NCBI GenBank assembly: GCA_021613535.1
Contig: CP075492.1
Location: forward strand, 9,362,001 to 9,426,000
Length of the DNA: 64,000 nucleotides
Reading direction: 5' to 3'
Source: Adineta vaga
Lineage: Eukaryota; Rotifera
Shown: positions 48,262 to 61,100 of the stretch, in pieces
How positions within the stretch are numbered: the first letter of the stretch is position 1
Layout of the letters: every line of letters starts with the position of its first letter
Notes under the pieces: generated by a model
What the model was told of the DNA's origin: nothing
The model's input: only the letters and a program-made list of their open reading frames with translations
The model's database searches: none
Translations under genes and position numbers: made by a program

Positions 48262-48459
48262 TCCTCTTCATCCTCAACACCATCATCAACATCAAGTAGC
48301 ACAGGATCATCGGCAAGCAGTAGTAGTGCATCTACAGCCAGTACAGCATCAACGATGCAACCTTCGGCTGCAAGAAGTGCAGCATTAAATCTGTCCTATC
48401 AATATTATCACTTTTGGGCAGCAATTGTGATTTTTGTTATACAATTCTACCAAATTTAA
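47611..48459 (+). CDS. CAP/SCP-domain secreted protein with Ser-rich stalk and C-terminal anchor
   Basis: Exons 47611-47899 and 47948-48459 give 266 aa. Residues 1-20 are a signal peptide (LAFVLCFASIFLYPVMG). The CAP domain (about 25-165) includes the HNYYRQQLH start, NHSQVAGIGENLY, the signature STGHFTQVIW and the second signature VVANYYPPGNYQGQF, as in GAPR-1/CRISP/venom-allergen proteins. A long Ser tract encoded by mixed TCA/TCG/TCC repeats (48197-48345) forms a stalk. The last 20 residues are hydrophobic (FWAAIVIFVIQFYQI), suggesting a GPI or membrane anchor. An in-frame ATG at 47557 is unlikely because a TTATTTATAG acceptor lies between it and 47611. Extracellular role unknown; CAP proteins bind lipids or sterols. 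Confidence 0.9.
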
Positions 48460-48612
48460 TCAATCATAAACACGAAACATCACAAATTACTAATAAATGT
48501 ATTGCTTCACTTTCTTTTCTTCTATTTGGTCATGTCACGTTAAAAAGTACACAATCATTCGAGTATTTTTCTTTCTTATTTTTGCAAAACATTTGGACTT
48601 CAATCCAAACAT

Positions 48613-48618
48613 AATAAA
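48613..48618 (+). terminator. Polyadenylation signal of the CAP gene
   Basis: AATAAA lies 154 nt after the CAP stop codon. Confidence 0.45.
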
Positions 48619-49317
48619 ACGTCATTACAGACTAAAAATATCATTCATTGCTTGACGAGAAAAGAAACAAAAATCATAATAAACTACTTTACCGATAGGC
48701 ATTTTTATATTCGATTTTGGAAATAATAAAAATGTTTATCTAATATAGAATAACTTATGAATGTAATTTACATTTCAATCCATATCTATTCAGTTTAACA
48801 TTTGTACACATAATAGTGGATACTGTTTAATGGATATCTTCTTGTTATCAACAATGATTAAATATGTTCAACTCATCTCTCCACATTTCTTTTCATTTCT
48901 AATACAAATAAATTATTGTCTATGATTGATAATGAAAGGACATCATTACACGTGAATAGTTTCAATATTTTGATCCTTGAATAACAAGGTAACTGACATG
49001 AGAATGAAAAGAATCGTCAGTATTCTTATCATGTTATTCAATACGAAAAAGAAATGCTTTTTTCACGGACTTTTTCATATTTTGCCAAGTATAACTATAC
49101 ATATCATCGCTTTTCCTTTCGTTCTTCAGTGTTAAATAATAAATATCGATGGTGTTTCTTTTGGCTAGTACGATTAAATTTATAATGACAAAGAAAATGG
49201 CATTGTCTGCTAGTACACAGGCACCCAAATATCTAACCTCAAATTAACTATTTTATACCACAATTTGCAACAATTATTTATTCATTCTGAAGTATTACAT
49301 TTTCGTAATACATATCT
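48619..49317. other. Intergenic spacer before the ART-TPR gene
   Basis: About 700 bp with no supported gene; AT-rich. It must hold the promoter of the intronless ART-TPR gene. The minus frame at 49034-49228 is low-complexity and unsupported. Confidence 0.5.
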
Positions 49318-51531
49318 ATGCCTAGTACAAAGTCCATTACAGGTACTAAAGCTACTGGTACAGAAACAACAGAATTCACATCTATTGTCTCTAAGAGCAG
49401 CGTTATACGCCGTCGTATTGATGTTGGACGCTTACAAAATATTCTTCTCATTTGGTTGGATAGTAGCATTGATGATAGTTGTGCCGATTGTCAAAATACT
49501 ATAAAACAATTACGACAAGTTATTACTAATATATATACATATACAGATGCAGATCAATGTACTCAATTTATTCAAACAGTTAATGATAATAAGATCTATT
49601 TGATTGTTTCTGGTGCACTTGGTCAACATGTTGTTCCATGTGTACATGCAATGTCTCAAGTTGATTCGATTTTTGTCTTTTGTAGCAATAAAAAATTACA
49701 TGAACAATGGGCTGGTGAATGGCCAAAAGTTAAAGGTGTTTATACAGGTATTCCACCAATTTGTGATACGATTAAACAACTCGTGCAAGAATGTGAACTC
49801 AATTCTATTCCATTGAGTTTTCTTCAGATTCCTTCTGTTGATACGCCTAATAAAAATTTCAACAAAGTCGATCCTGCATTTGTCTGTAGTCAAGTTCTGA
49901 AAGAAATTTCATTAACCAGTACTTTTGATGAAAAATCTATAAAAGAATTTCTCAATCGTTGTCATGATTCGCTCTATGATAATGAACGTGAATTACGATT
50001 TATAGAAAAATTAAAACGTCATTATCGTGATCAAATTCCAATATGGTGGTATACAAATCATTGTTTTTTATATCCTATGCTTAATCAAACATTACGAATT
50101 ATGGATGTTGAAATGATTATGCCAATTAGTTTCTTTATTGGTGATCTTCATCGTGATATTCAACGATTACATTCAAAACAATATACGAATGATCATTCAA
50201 GTAAAACTTTTACCGTCTATCATGGACAAGGAATATCAAAAACAGATTTTCATCAATTAAATAAAATAAAGAATGGCTCTATTTCCTTTAATAATTTCCT
50301 AACAGCAAGCAAAGATATTCTAACATCTCTACGGTTTGCACAACAAGTAGCAAGAAATCCTGATCTAGTTGGCGTTCTATTTATTATGACAATTGATCCA
50401 TCTCAACCAACTGCACCATTTGCCTTAATTTCTGATGTTAGCTATAATCATACAGAAAATGAAATTCTCTTTTCTATGCATGCTGTTTTTCGTATTCATG
50501 ATATAAAAACAATGGCTGGAAGTAATCATATCTATGAAGTAAGAATTACATTAATTAATCAAAGTGATAAAGACCTACGAGGATTATATGAATGGATTCG
50601 TGAAGAAACCTTTCCAGATGAAAAAGGATGGTTTCGGTTAGGTATGGTATTAACTAAAATCGGTCAAGTTGAGAAAGCTGAAAAACTATTTAATATTCTT
50701 CTCAATCAACCCTCAACTGAACAACAAAAAGCAGCTATTTATCATGAACTTGGCCGTGTGAAATATTGTCAAGGTATATATAAAGAAGCGATATCATACT
50801 ATCAAACCGCATTAGAATATCGACAGAAAACTCTTCCTCCAAATCATCCTGATTTTGCGAGTTTTTATAATAATATTGGTTTAGCTTATAAAAGTATGGG
50901 TGATTATGCCAATGCACTTCTATCCTATAAAAAAGCATTAGATATTCAACAACAATCTTCTTCTGGACATCATCTCAATTTAGGTGCATCTTATAATAAT
51001 ATTGGTAATTTATATGATAATATGGGTGATTTTGCAAAAGCACTTGCAGCTCATGAAAAAGCTTTACATATTCGACAACATGCATTACCTGTTAATCATC
51101 CTGATCTTGCTTTTTCATACAATAGTATTGGATTATTATATGATAATATGGGTGATTATCAGAAAGCACTTGCTGCTCATGAAAAAGCACTATACATTCG
51201 ACAACAATCAACTTCTCCCAATCAAACAGATTTAGCTTCTAGTTATAATAACATTGGTAATACATATGATAATATGGGTGATTATGCAAAAGCACTTTCA
51301 TCTTACGAAAAATCATTAGAAATTCTATTGAAAGTTTTACCTTTAAATCATCCTGATTTAGCAATGTCTCATTATAATATTGCTTTAGTCTATCAAAATA
51401 TGACTAGTTACTCAAAAGCACGTCTATTCTATGAACAGGCAGTAGAAATCGCACAAAATTCATTGCCTCCAAATCATCCTCATTTAGAACTGTATCAGAA
51501 AAACCTAGAAGAAGTTAAAAAGAAATTATAA
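49318..51531 (+). CDS. ADP-ribosyltransferase-like protein with C-terminal TPR array (bdelloid type)
   Basis: Intronless, 737 aa. Residues about 38-165 form an alpha/beta module (LQNILLIWLD, NKIYLIVSGALGQHVVP, VDSIFVFCSNKK, GVYTGIPPI). The middle (about 250-415) resembles arginine ADP-ribosyltransferases: TVYHGQG (300-305), SISFNNFLTAS (321-331) and TENEILF with E380-x-E382, corresponding to the R-S-E triad. The usual Arg of VYRG is His302 here. From about 430 to the end come kinesin-light-chain-like TPRs of about 42 residues with NHPDLAxSYNNIG and MGDYAKALxxHEKAL cores. ART-TPR proteins of this shape are multicopy in bdelloids. The role may be stress, signalling or defence, but is unknown. 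The His substitution may reduce NAD+ transfer activity. Confidence 0.9.
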   Translation: MPSTKSITGTKATGTETTEFTSIVSKSSVIRRRIDVGRLQNILLIWLDSSIDDSCADCQNTIKQLRQVITNIYTYTDADQCTQFIQTVNDNKIYLIVSGALGQHVVPCVHAMSQVDSIFVFCSNKKLHEQWAGEWPKVKGVYTGIPPICDTIKQLVQECELNSIPLSFLQIPSVDTPNKNFNKVDPAFVCSQVLKEISLTSTFDEKSIKEFLNRCHDSLYDNERELRFIEKLKRHYRDQIPIWWYTNHCFLYPMLNQTLRIMDVEMIMPISFFIGDLHRDIQRLHSKQYTNDHSSKTFTVYHGQGISKTDFHQLNKIKNGSISFNNFLTASKDILTSLRFAQQVARNPDLVGVLFIMTIDPSQPTAPFALISDVSYNHTENEILFSMHAVFRIHDIKTMAGSNHIYEVRITLINQSDKDLRGLYEWIREETFPDEKGWFRLGMVLTKIGQVEKAEKLFNILLNQPSTEQQKAAIYHELGRVKYCQGIYKEAISYYQTALEYRQKTLPPNHPDFASFYNNIGLAYKSMGDYANALLSYKKALDIQQQSSSGHHLNLGASYNNIGNLYDNMGDFAKALAAHEKALHIRQHALPVNHPDLAFSYNSIGLLYDNMGDYQKALAAHEKALYIRQQSTSPNQTDLASSYNNIGNTYDNMGDYAKALSSYEKSLEILLKVLPLNHPDLAMSHYNIALVYQNMTSYSKARLFYEQAVEIAQNSLPPNHPHLELYQKNLEEVKKKL

Positions 51532-51572
51532 TTAACTTCTATTTATTGTTTTCTTTCTTTTTTATTCTTTAA

Positions 51573-51578
51573 AATAAA
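51573..51578 (+). terminator. Polyadenylation signal of the ART-TPR gene
   Basis: AATAAA lies 42 nt downstream of the stop codon. Confidence 0.55.
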
Positions 51579-52191
51579 GCTTGTAAATAGAAACTCATAT
51601 CAAAAAATGAACTTATGATTATGTCATCAATGTACTTTTATAGGTCACCTAAGTAACAGAAGAATCATACTTTTTCTTTCCAAAATAGAAAAAAAATAAC
51701 AACAAAAACAAGAACAAACAAAGTTTCGACAAGAAGGTTTTATCTATCAATATTGTTTATCCTATCTCCTATTGCATCGATCATATGTCTTTCTTAATCA
51801 ATCGTACGTAAATATGATGAAGTATAGATAATACAATAGATTAGAGATTTACACTATTTCCGTTTCAAAAACTTGTTTGCACAAATATATATATGAAAAA
51901 TAGTTCTGTTAGTATAGATTGAGAACACATCTGCATACATTTCATTCGGTTTTTTTCCCTATTAACTTTCTATCGGCAGAGTTCGCTGTCTATTCTAATT
52001 GCATCGAATTGGTTAAAGAATGCACCATTGAAAAGAACATGTCAATCCTATCTAGATAGAATAGAATAAAAATTGTTTTGTTCATTTTCTTCATCTTCAT
52101 AACTAGATTTAGAGTAGCATACATGTCTTCCATTGATTAAATCTTTCTAATTATATATATATATATATATATAAATAAACATCTCAATCAA
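51579..52191. other. Intergenic spacer and promoter region of BLTP1
   Basis: About 610 bp of AT-rich sequence. A (TA)11 tract at 52152-52173 ends 18 bp before the BLTP1 ATG, in the expected 5' leader. Nothing else is recognisable. Confidence 0.5.
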
Positions 52192-55100
52192 ATGGAAATC
52201 TTAACATCAACAACTACAATACCAATTAATTTCAATGATTCATATAATTCATCTGATCCCGGTGTTACTCCAACAACTCCATCAACATTAGATGTTATAT
52301 CTAGTGAAATATTTGGTTATTTTGAAACACATCGTGAACAGATTCCTTTACTTGTTATTGTTTATCTTTTAACAATTATATGGATCTTATATTTAATCTT
52401 GTATCATTCACGTGTTCAAGGCATAATTTTATCTTATATTTTACGACGATTCTATTTTACAGATGCCACACAAATCAAATTTGATTCCGTATCAATCTCA
52501 TTCATATCGGGATCCATTCTGTTTCGAAATCTTCATTATACAACTGGAAGTTACTTTGTTTTTGTTAAAGATGGTTGTCTAGTTTTTCGTTATTGGTCAA
52601 AAACAAAAAAGAAACCATTGATACGTTTAAAAATCAAACTGTATTATCTTGATATACTATTTTTTAGTCCAATACGATCAAATACTTTTTCGGACATTAT
52701 TAATTCAACAGATGATTTACAAAGAGGATCTATCAATGGGTAAGAAGAATCTACTCTTTTGTTTTTTTTTCGAATTATATCTATTGATTCTATTTATTGT
52801 TTGAAATAGAATATCGACGAAAGGTGATGATACACAAAGTGTAAATACTATCAAAAGTAATGAAGATGGTATATTTGTTAAACGTCTTCGAAGTCTTTTT
52901 CCAGCAATTGAAATTAAAGTTGAACATGTAAAATCACACTTTTCTTTTATGAAACGAACATAGTTTATCATTCAATTTTCTTGTCATTTTAGGGCAAAAT
53001 ATCTGCTGGTCATAATAGTTTACCTTATGGATTATTGATTCGTTTTAGTACAATGACTAGCACACTTACAAGTATTTCACCATCGAAAAATGTACCAGAT
53101 GTTGATATCATGACATTATTGTATAACTTAAAATATCGAAATCTTCGAGTTTATCTACATCCAATTAAAGGTTATATGGGTGAATTACATGAAGTGTAAG
53201 TAATCGTTTTAAAACCATACATAGATGATGAAGAAATGACATATTTGATTTGTTTTTGTTTTTTTATAATAGTCCACCACCAATTCCAACATCGAAAGCA
53301 GCTGAAAGTGGTAAATTTCAAGTATTGGAATGTTTGGATGGTGAACTTGATTATGAACAAGATGTTCCCGGTAAACTGATTGAACAGACAGAAAATAGTG
53401 AACCAATACCGGAATTAGCATGGGAATTTCGAATTAAATGTCATAAAGAAGCGAAAATTGCATATGGACCATGGGCTGATCGTCAAAGGTAAATGATTTA
53501 TAAAGTACATCGAATTTGTTATATGAAAAAAAATTGTATTTCTAGAGAAGCATTATGGCAATATTTTCTACCCACATTATTTGAAGAATCTCCTGTAACA
53601 CCAGATCCATTAGTAGGACAAACACGAATATTTAAAACTGTACGTTTTAAACTATGGTTATCTTGTCAAACAGTATTGGATCTTTATTTTATGCATAAAA
53701 TGGTTTGTTTCATACCGTTTAAATTTTTCAAGAAATGTTTGTTTTTTCGAATTAATAGAAACTCCATCAACTTCATGTAGAATTACCTGTTCAAGGTTCA
53801 TATTTCGAAGCATCATTTCCATTTATAACTAGTCCAGATGGATTCGATACACACTTATCTATGAGTATTGTCAATCCTACTGCGCGTACCAATTTATCAT
53901 TTACACCACTTCTTCAAGCAGATCGAGTTGATGTAAGCAAAGTCAATAGTTCTAGTTCGCATTCTTCGAATGAAAATCTCTCTAATATTACATGTGTTGT
54001 TATTTAGATGACTCTGCATATCCATTATCCTCGTATTTGGAATGCTATTCAAATCTGGTCGATTGATATAGCAACGAGTAAAGCTCAACTGTATTTTATA
54101 TTTGAACATAAAAATTTCTTTCAAGGTAATATTCTTTCTCATATCCTAATAAAAATAGAATTTACATTTGGTTTATTTCTTTAGCTTTAATTGCTGATTG
54201 GTCATCATCTGTACCGCCCGATATTTATTCCTTTGTACCATATATTTATGATATGACTTTACAAGGTGATTATGTTGAAGTTTTAATTCCATGTAATCAG
54301 GGAAATTGGATTGATTGTGCAAATGGAAATCAGTCACAACAATTAAAAGCAGAAAATAGTAAGATAAATCTTGTATCACATTTAATAGTAACATTTTATT
54401 TCTTAAAGATTATATTTCTGTATGTGCTAAATCTTTTTCATTAACATATCCATTACCATTTCTGGAATTTTGTCCCAAAGCAACACCAATGGATATAACA
54501 ATTGAAGTTTGTTTTCATTATAAAAAAACTGATCTTTTCCGAATTCAAATTTTCTCTTCTAGGTCAACGATGTTCTCGCCCGTCTTGCTATAGCTGAAAG
54601 TAATCGATTATACTATATTTTAGAAGGTATCGATGCTCATAAACGATACTATTCACCAAATGGAGTAAAATCTCAATTGACTTTGTCTGATGAATTCAAA
54701 AAACGGTAAATATAATTGAAAATTAGGAATAAGATTACTTATCGAAATATTTTGCTTTCATTGTTTTTTTGTTTGTAGTGATGGTTGTTTCGATTGTGGT
54801 CAAGTTTCGCATATAAAAATTCTTATTGAAATTCTTCTTCATACAGCACCACCAATTGATTCAACTAGATCCGGTAAAAAGAACACTAATCGCCATTTGT
54901 TTTTCTTAGATGAAGATTGTTTTTTGCTTCTAGATTTATTATATGTTCAACAAGTGAAAGCCATGGGTAATCGAGAAACATTCCATCCGAATAAGTTAGA
55001 TTATGATCTATTTAATATTGAAATTGATATTGGACCTATTGATTTATTTCTACATGGGCTATTTTTAAAGAAACTTTGGTGGGTAAAAGTAAGTATATAT

Positions 55101-58100
55101 ATATAAATTTTTGTTTAGATTTTCGTATTGATGTATTTTCTTTTTTTCTCTTAGGAAAATATTTTCGGATGGGATCAGATGTTTCATGATATTCGTGAAC
55201 CAGATTTAATCCGTGAAAAGAAAATTACTGTTCATGATGATCCATTAGTTGATCTGATTGATCTTACCTATCCATTTGATCCGAGATATTTTCGACCACT
55301 AATGGTTACTTTACGTGTTGCATTACATAATATAACTGCTCATCTTGTTCATGTATGAAAACTCGAACTATACTTTGTTTTTTTATGTAATTGAATGATT
55401 TTTTTTCTTTTAGCATACGGATAATGAACCATGTCCAATTGCTTTTTGTGAACGACTTTGTTTTGAAATGACAACTGATCTAGACGAAACAAGGTTACAA
55501 GTCTATTTTTCACCCATAAATGTTTATGTCGAAGATGCTATCGTTGTAAGTAAACATTCTTATTAAGAACGGATACTTGTTTGAATAATGATTGTATTCT
55601 ATAGAGAAATAAAACTGATCAACATCTATCTACGGGATGTCTGCAATTATCTGGTTTGATTATTCGTGGTCATGCAATGCTTTCACATGAAGGTTTACCA
55701 CCTGAACGTGAAACACTGGAATATGCTTGGCAAATGGAAATTATTCTTGGAAAAATTGCTGCTCGATTAACAACAATTCAAGTTTGTTTTAAAATCATTT
55801 GAATTCATATTTGACTTTTTCTTCTTTAGCTGGAAAAAGTTTTAGGTTTTGTGAAAAATTTCTATCTACAAATCATGGAAGATGAATATACTCTGACACG
55901 TTCACCTGTTATTGACAAAACTAAATGGATAGAAAAACTCAAATATGATGTCTTACGATTTAGTTTAGATTCAATTGATCTTAATCTTGTTGAAGTTGGA
56001 AATGCAGTTAATGTTCAAGTAAGTCATTTGCATATCAATTATCGAACAAACATTGTTCTTTTTCAGATGGCACCCATACGTTTATGCATGTGTAATATGC
56101 ATACTGCATTGTGTAACGAAAGTTTGACATTAAAAGTTGGTACTATACAAATTCGTCAATTATTACGTCTCTATCCAGGTTCATGGTTAGAAGCAGGTTC
56201 TATTAATGTTCCTGAACTTCGTATCAATGCAAAATTTGAATGTCATCCACCAACACCAGCTACTATTAATGAACAATTAGATTTTCTTCGTCGACATGAT
56301 CAACATTCCCAACGATTACATTTTCTTTACAATCCAAAATCTCAACAAACATTAAATATACCAAATATATCAACAAATTTAAAACGTCCATCCAATGTTG
56401 GTCTAGTCACAAATGCAAATATTTTATCATGTGCTTGCCTTGGTGGTTCATCCAATTATTATACATTGGTTCAAGGTGAACAATTTTTTAAAAGTACATT
56501 TCGTCTAAGTGAACAAGCATCTTTTGGACGTTCATTATTTCGTCCAGATATTCATGTATTACGTTCACATGCTATATTCGAAGAAAAATATCAATGGAAT
56601 ATATATGAACGATACCATCGTATTCCGGAAGAACTGGATGATGAAGAAATCTTTTATCCATTTGATTTTTGTGCTCAACAAACTCAAACAGATGATATAC
56701 GACAAGAAACAAATGATAATCATTTACGTCATAGTGTTCCAGCAGATTTATATTCTTTATCACGAACAAATTCAGCAAAAAATCTTAAACATAAATCAGT
56801 TGTCGAACGAAATGAACATAAACGTTCTTCATCATCTATTCCATTGAGTAATATTAATAATATTTCTTCACCTTCACCAACAACACCTGCAAGTGATGAT
56901 TATTTAACACCTAATGATCGATTATCAGTAACAAGTTCTAGTCAAACAAGTTTAAGTTCAACTGTTCATCATCATCGAAATAACATTATGGACACATCTT
57001 CAATTTCATCATTAACAATGATGCAACAACAATCATCGACCGTTTCATCACCGATACATTCAAATTTGAATTTATTTTCGAGATCAATTGAAAATAAACG
57101 AGATCTACTAACAAATTCATCGCGTTCATCATCAATGGATTCATTAACAGCTTTAGAAGAAATACTTCAACGACAACAAACAAGAAATAGTACAATGTTC
57201 TTACATCAAAAGGTAGATCTTTAAGTTTGTACTACTTGTTTTATTTCTTGATTTTCAGGGTGCATCATCAACAACGGAACACAATAAAATGCCTCAACCA
57301 TCTCTACCTAGTTCTTCATGGATTAGTTTACGTAATCAAATGAAAATGCCCATTCCAAAATCGACTCTACTATGTACAACATATATTCGTTATTTATCAC
57401 ATTATCGCTCATCAACATGGTCCAATACTGCAACATTTCCACCAAATATTCAACAAGAACATATGAATCCACATCCGATACTTGATTTTGATTGTGTATC
57501 TCAAGGTTTCTCTTGTTCTTTCTTATCTGAAATTTCTTCATCATCACAATCATTCACTACTCCACCATCTCGACAATCTCAACAACAACAATCGCAACAG
57601 CAGCAGCAACAGCAGCAACAACAACAGCAATCACAATCATTATCATCATCGACTGGATCAAATACAACAAATTCTCGACCACGTCTTTCAGTTGCTCAAA
57701 CAATCTCATCTATTAATTCATCGAATATTATTGCGACAGAAAAAGAAGTATGTCTTCGATTTATTGGAGCATTTAATATTCTCTTAACACCACTGATGTT
57801 GGAATGTTTAACAACATATATTGAAAAATGGAAAACATTTACTTTACATCCAATTTCTATTCTTGATGGTCTTCATGTTCAAGCTCAAACACAATCCAAT
57901 CCATCTATAACTTCAATCGATCTATCAGCAACGAAAATTTCTTTACAATTACCGAAAATTAATGTCTGTTTATTACAAGCTGGTTTAGCTGAAGATAATG
58001 TTCAATTAACAGAGTTACGTACACCTGTAGATATTGTGACAATGTCGCTATTTGCATTATCATGTAAACAAATTCAAATGGAAACAATTCTTTCTAATCG

Positions 58101-61100
58101 TGATCAATCAACAGCTGGTGTTTTTAAAATACAATCGATTACTGGACAATTTCGTCGATTTGAAAATGATTTTTCTTCAATTGAAAATGTTAACATTCAT
58201 GCTATTCAATCACAACGTTGTCGATTACAATTTCGTTTAGCAAATGATATTCAAACACATTTACCACTTGGTACAAATCGAAAAAATGTTGGTTTTGTCA
58301 TGAATGAATTTGGTTTACAACGATTATGTTTTAAATTAATAAATAATGCAGCAAAACAACAACAGCAAAGGAAATTAATTTCACCTGTCATGACACAAGT
58401 GGATGAAACACATACATCGAGATCATCAGCTAAACATAAATCCAAAAGAAAACAATCGACTGAAGTAAGTTTAAGAAAACTAAATGAATAGATTTACGAC
58501 AATAAGGATAAGTTTATCATGTAACTCATTTAATATATTGATTATTTTAGCCATTATTGATGTCTTCATCGGCAATCAATTCATCCACGAACATTCCATC
58601 TACAGTCGCTTCTTCTAGTTCATCATCAAGTAGTGTATTCGATGGTTCAATTGATCATGTATGGATCTCATTTCCTGAACCTCCACATCATACACATTCG
58701 ACATCGAATTCTTCGAAACGTCCACGTACAAGTACAACTAGTACAAAACAAGCTCCAGCACCAAAGAAACTTTTTTCATATACACGATACGACTGGAATT
58801 TCTTATCAACATTATCACCAACTGTTCTCGGTTGGTTTTGTGTTATTAATCGTATACAAAAACCTGTAGAAAATTTTCTTCGAAAACGTGAAAAACATCT
58901 TGATGCTGTATTAGCTTATTTTCTTGTTGAAACTAAGCCTGTGTTAACTTTATCACAAAGTAAACTTTACGAACTATTTACTCCGAAAACAAAATATCTT
59001 CTTTCACATCCCATTTGTCAATTGGTTACTGAACTTCGAAAACAATTTAATCATAGTACACAGATGAATATTAATCTTCAACCACATATTGTGCCTGAAT
59101 TACAAATGCTCAAACAAGGTATACGTAGAGCATGTCGAGATTGGGCACAAACAATCAAACAACAACCAAATCAAATTATTGTTCAATCGACTTCACCACC
59201 ATCCGCAACATCACCTCTGAATGTTCTCTTACCAACGACTAGTAATGATCAGGAACTACCATCAGCTGTCGTAAGAGCACCAACTATGGTGGATCGTGTT
59301 CAACGATTCAAACATGATTTCGTCACAGCACATCCACGTCAAGTAACAGTGATTCCAACGAAACAAACAGATAATTTTGAAAATTCGACAGTCAATGGAT
59401 CTGCTGTTCGAAAACGTACAGCAATGCAAAATCCACGAACATATGTCAATAATAAAGAAACAATTATTGAAATGATGAATGATAATGGTGATTCAGGTGT
59501 GGGTGAAAGTCGACGTGCATCCGGTTTTCTAGGTAAATTCTTTTTTCTTCAAATCTATAATTTAGTTGTAGATTGATGAATGTATCGAATGTTCTATTTG
59601 TTTTTTTTTAATGAGTAGTTACGCGAGAAAAAATATCGAACGGTAGGATTGATATTTAGAAACCTTTTTTTCTTTTATCACTATTAGCTTGTTGTCTTGT
59701 GCTTAGTGAATGGTGAATGAAAATTTGAATGAGAACGACAAAATCATGTTTCCTTGTGATTATGAAGAGTAAATCACAATTTGATGACATATCTTATTGA
59801 AAGTTCTAGCTTTGCTTCTCGATGACAGTATGACACTCATAGAGATGCTTGAAATAATGATCCAATATATCTAACTCTCTAGTTATGCTTTGAACAAAAC
59901 GAAGTAAATCGATGATTTCCCCTTCCCATTTTGATTCAGAATATTTGTTTTACAAATAATTATGAGTAGTTTAGCAAAGAAGCAGATTCTAGTTTTTGAC
60001 GACTCCCACTTGTAGAACTATAAAGAAATTATGCGAACTTCGAAAAATCTATGGTTCAATATGAGACTTACTTCTTTATTGTAATATGATTTCCTTTTCC
60101 CCACCTTTTTGATTGTTGTTCGTAAATATTGCATACGTATAAGACTTCGTGAATGTTCTTATAGAACCAGCTGCAGGTCATGTAAATGCAGCATATCAAG
60201 AAGGTAAGTTTTTGTTTTCTTTTTCTAAATTAATAGGGATATATGTCGTATCATATATAACATATAAACCTCTGCTTTCTCTCACGCTCATTTACATGGC
60301 AACAGGAACTACATTTGTCAAGCACAAATGTTAATATATTTGATAATCCAAACTTTTAGATGCATGTGCATGATCTTGATGCTTTTTATTTTAACGAAGA
60401 ATAAAATTACATATTAAAGTTAATAGTTCACCATAATCTCTTATTTTCTTTCTATTATTTCTAGGTGATACAATGCGACGTTTTGAACCGACAGTAAATG
60501 TCAATAATACCAATGGTTACAAACGTTTAAGTGTTGGTCTTGATGAATCCGATTTCGAAGGTAATTCAAATGGTATTCGAACGAGTGAAACTATTCATGA
60601 TAATGAACCAATTTATTATACGGATATTACTCGAGAATATGCTGGTTCAGTTGAACAATTATTTAAAATTTTACTTGAATATGCGGGTGTTGAATTGTCA
60701 GTTTCATCATCAATTGAACCATTATTTGAAAAATTAGGTCAAACAGTTTTGGCATCAGCACAAATCAAACGATTTGATGTCAAAATTCTTCCCAATGAAC
60801 CAATAAATGAACCTCAATTAATGCCAAATTATACTCCGTCATTACCGACTACAGTTCAATTTCGTGTACCATCAAATATTCGTCCATCTATATTGAATAC
60901 ATCAAATGAACTATCGATAATATCAGTAACAAATTTAAGTGTTCAAAGTGTTTTTCGACAATCACTTGAACATGATCGATTACATGCTGCTAATGTTCAA
61001 GCTGGTATACGTGTACAACGTGTACAACAAGAAGTAAATCTATCATTTATACGTCTTGTTTATCAATTTTATACTGTTGTTGGTAATGCACTTGAATATA

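Noticed and set aside
48068-48388. Frame encoding poly-Arg/His over the CAP gene
   Set aside because: It is the +1 reading of the TCA/TCG Ser repeat inside the real CAP coding sequence.
54901-54933. Alternative acceptor TTTTTCTTAG at 54909 for BLTP1 exon 12
   Set aside because: It is also in frame (adds DEDCFLLL) but would leave an intron of only about 36 bp, shorter than the others here; the TTGCTTCTAG site was preferred.
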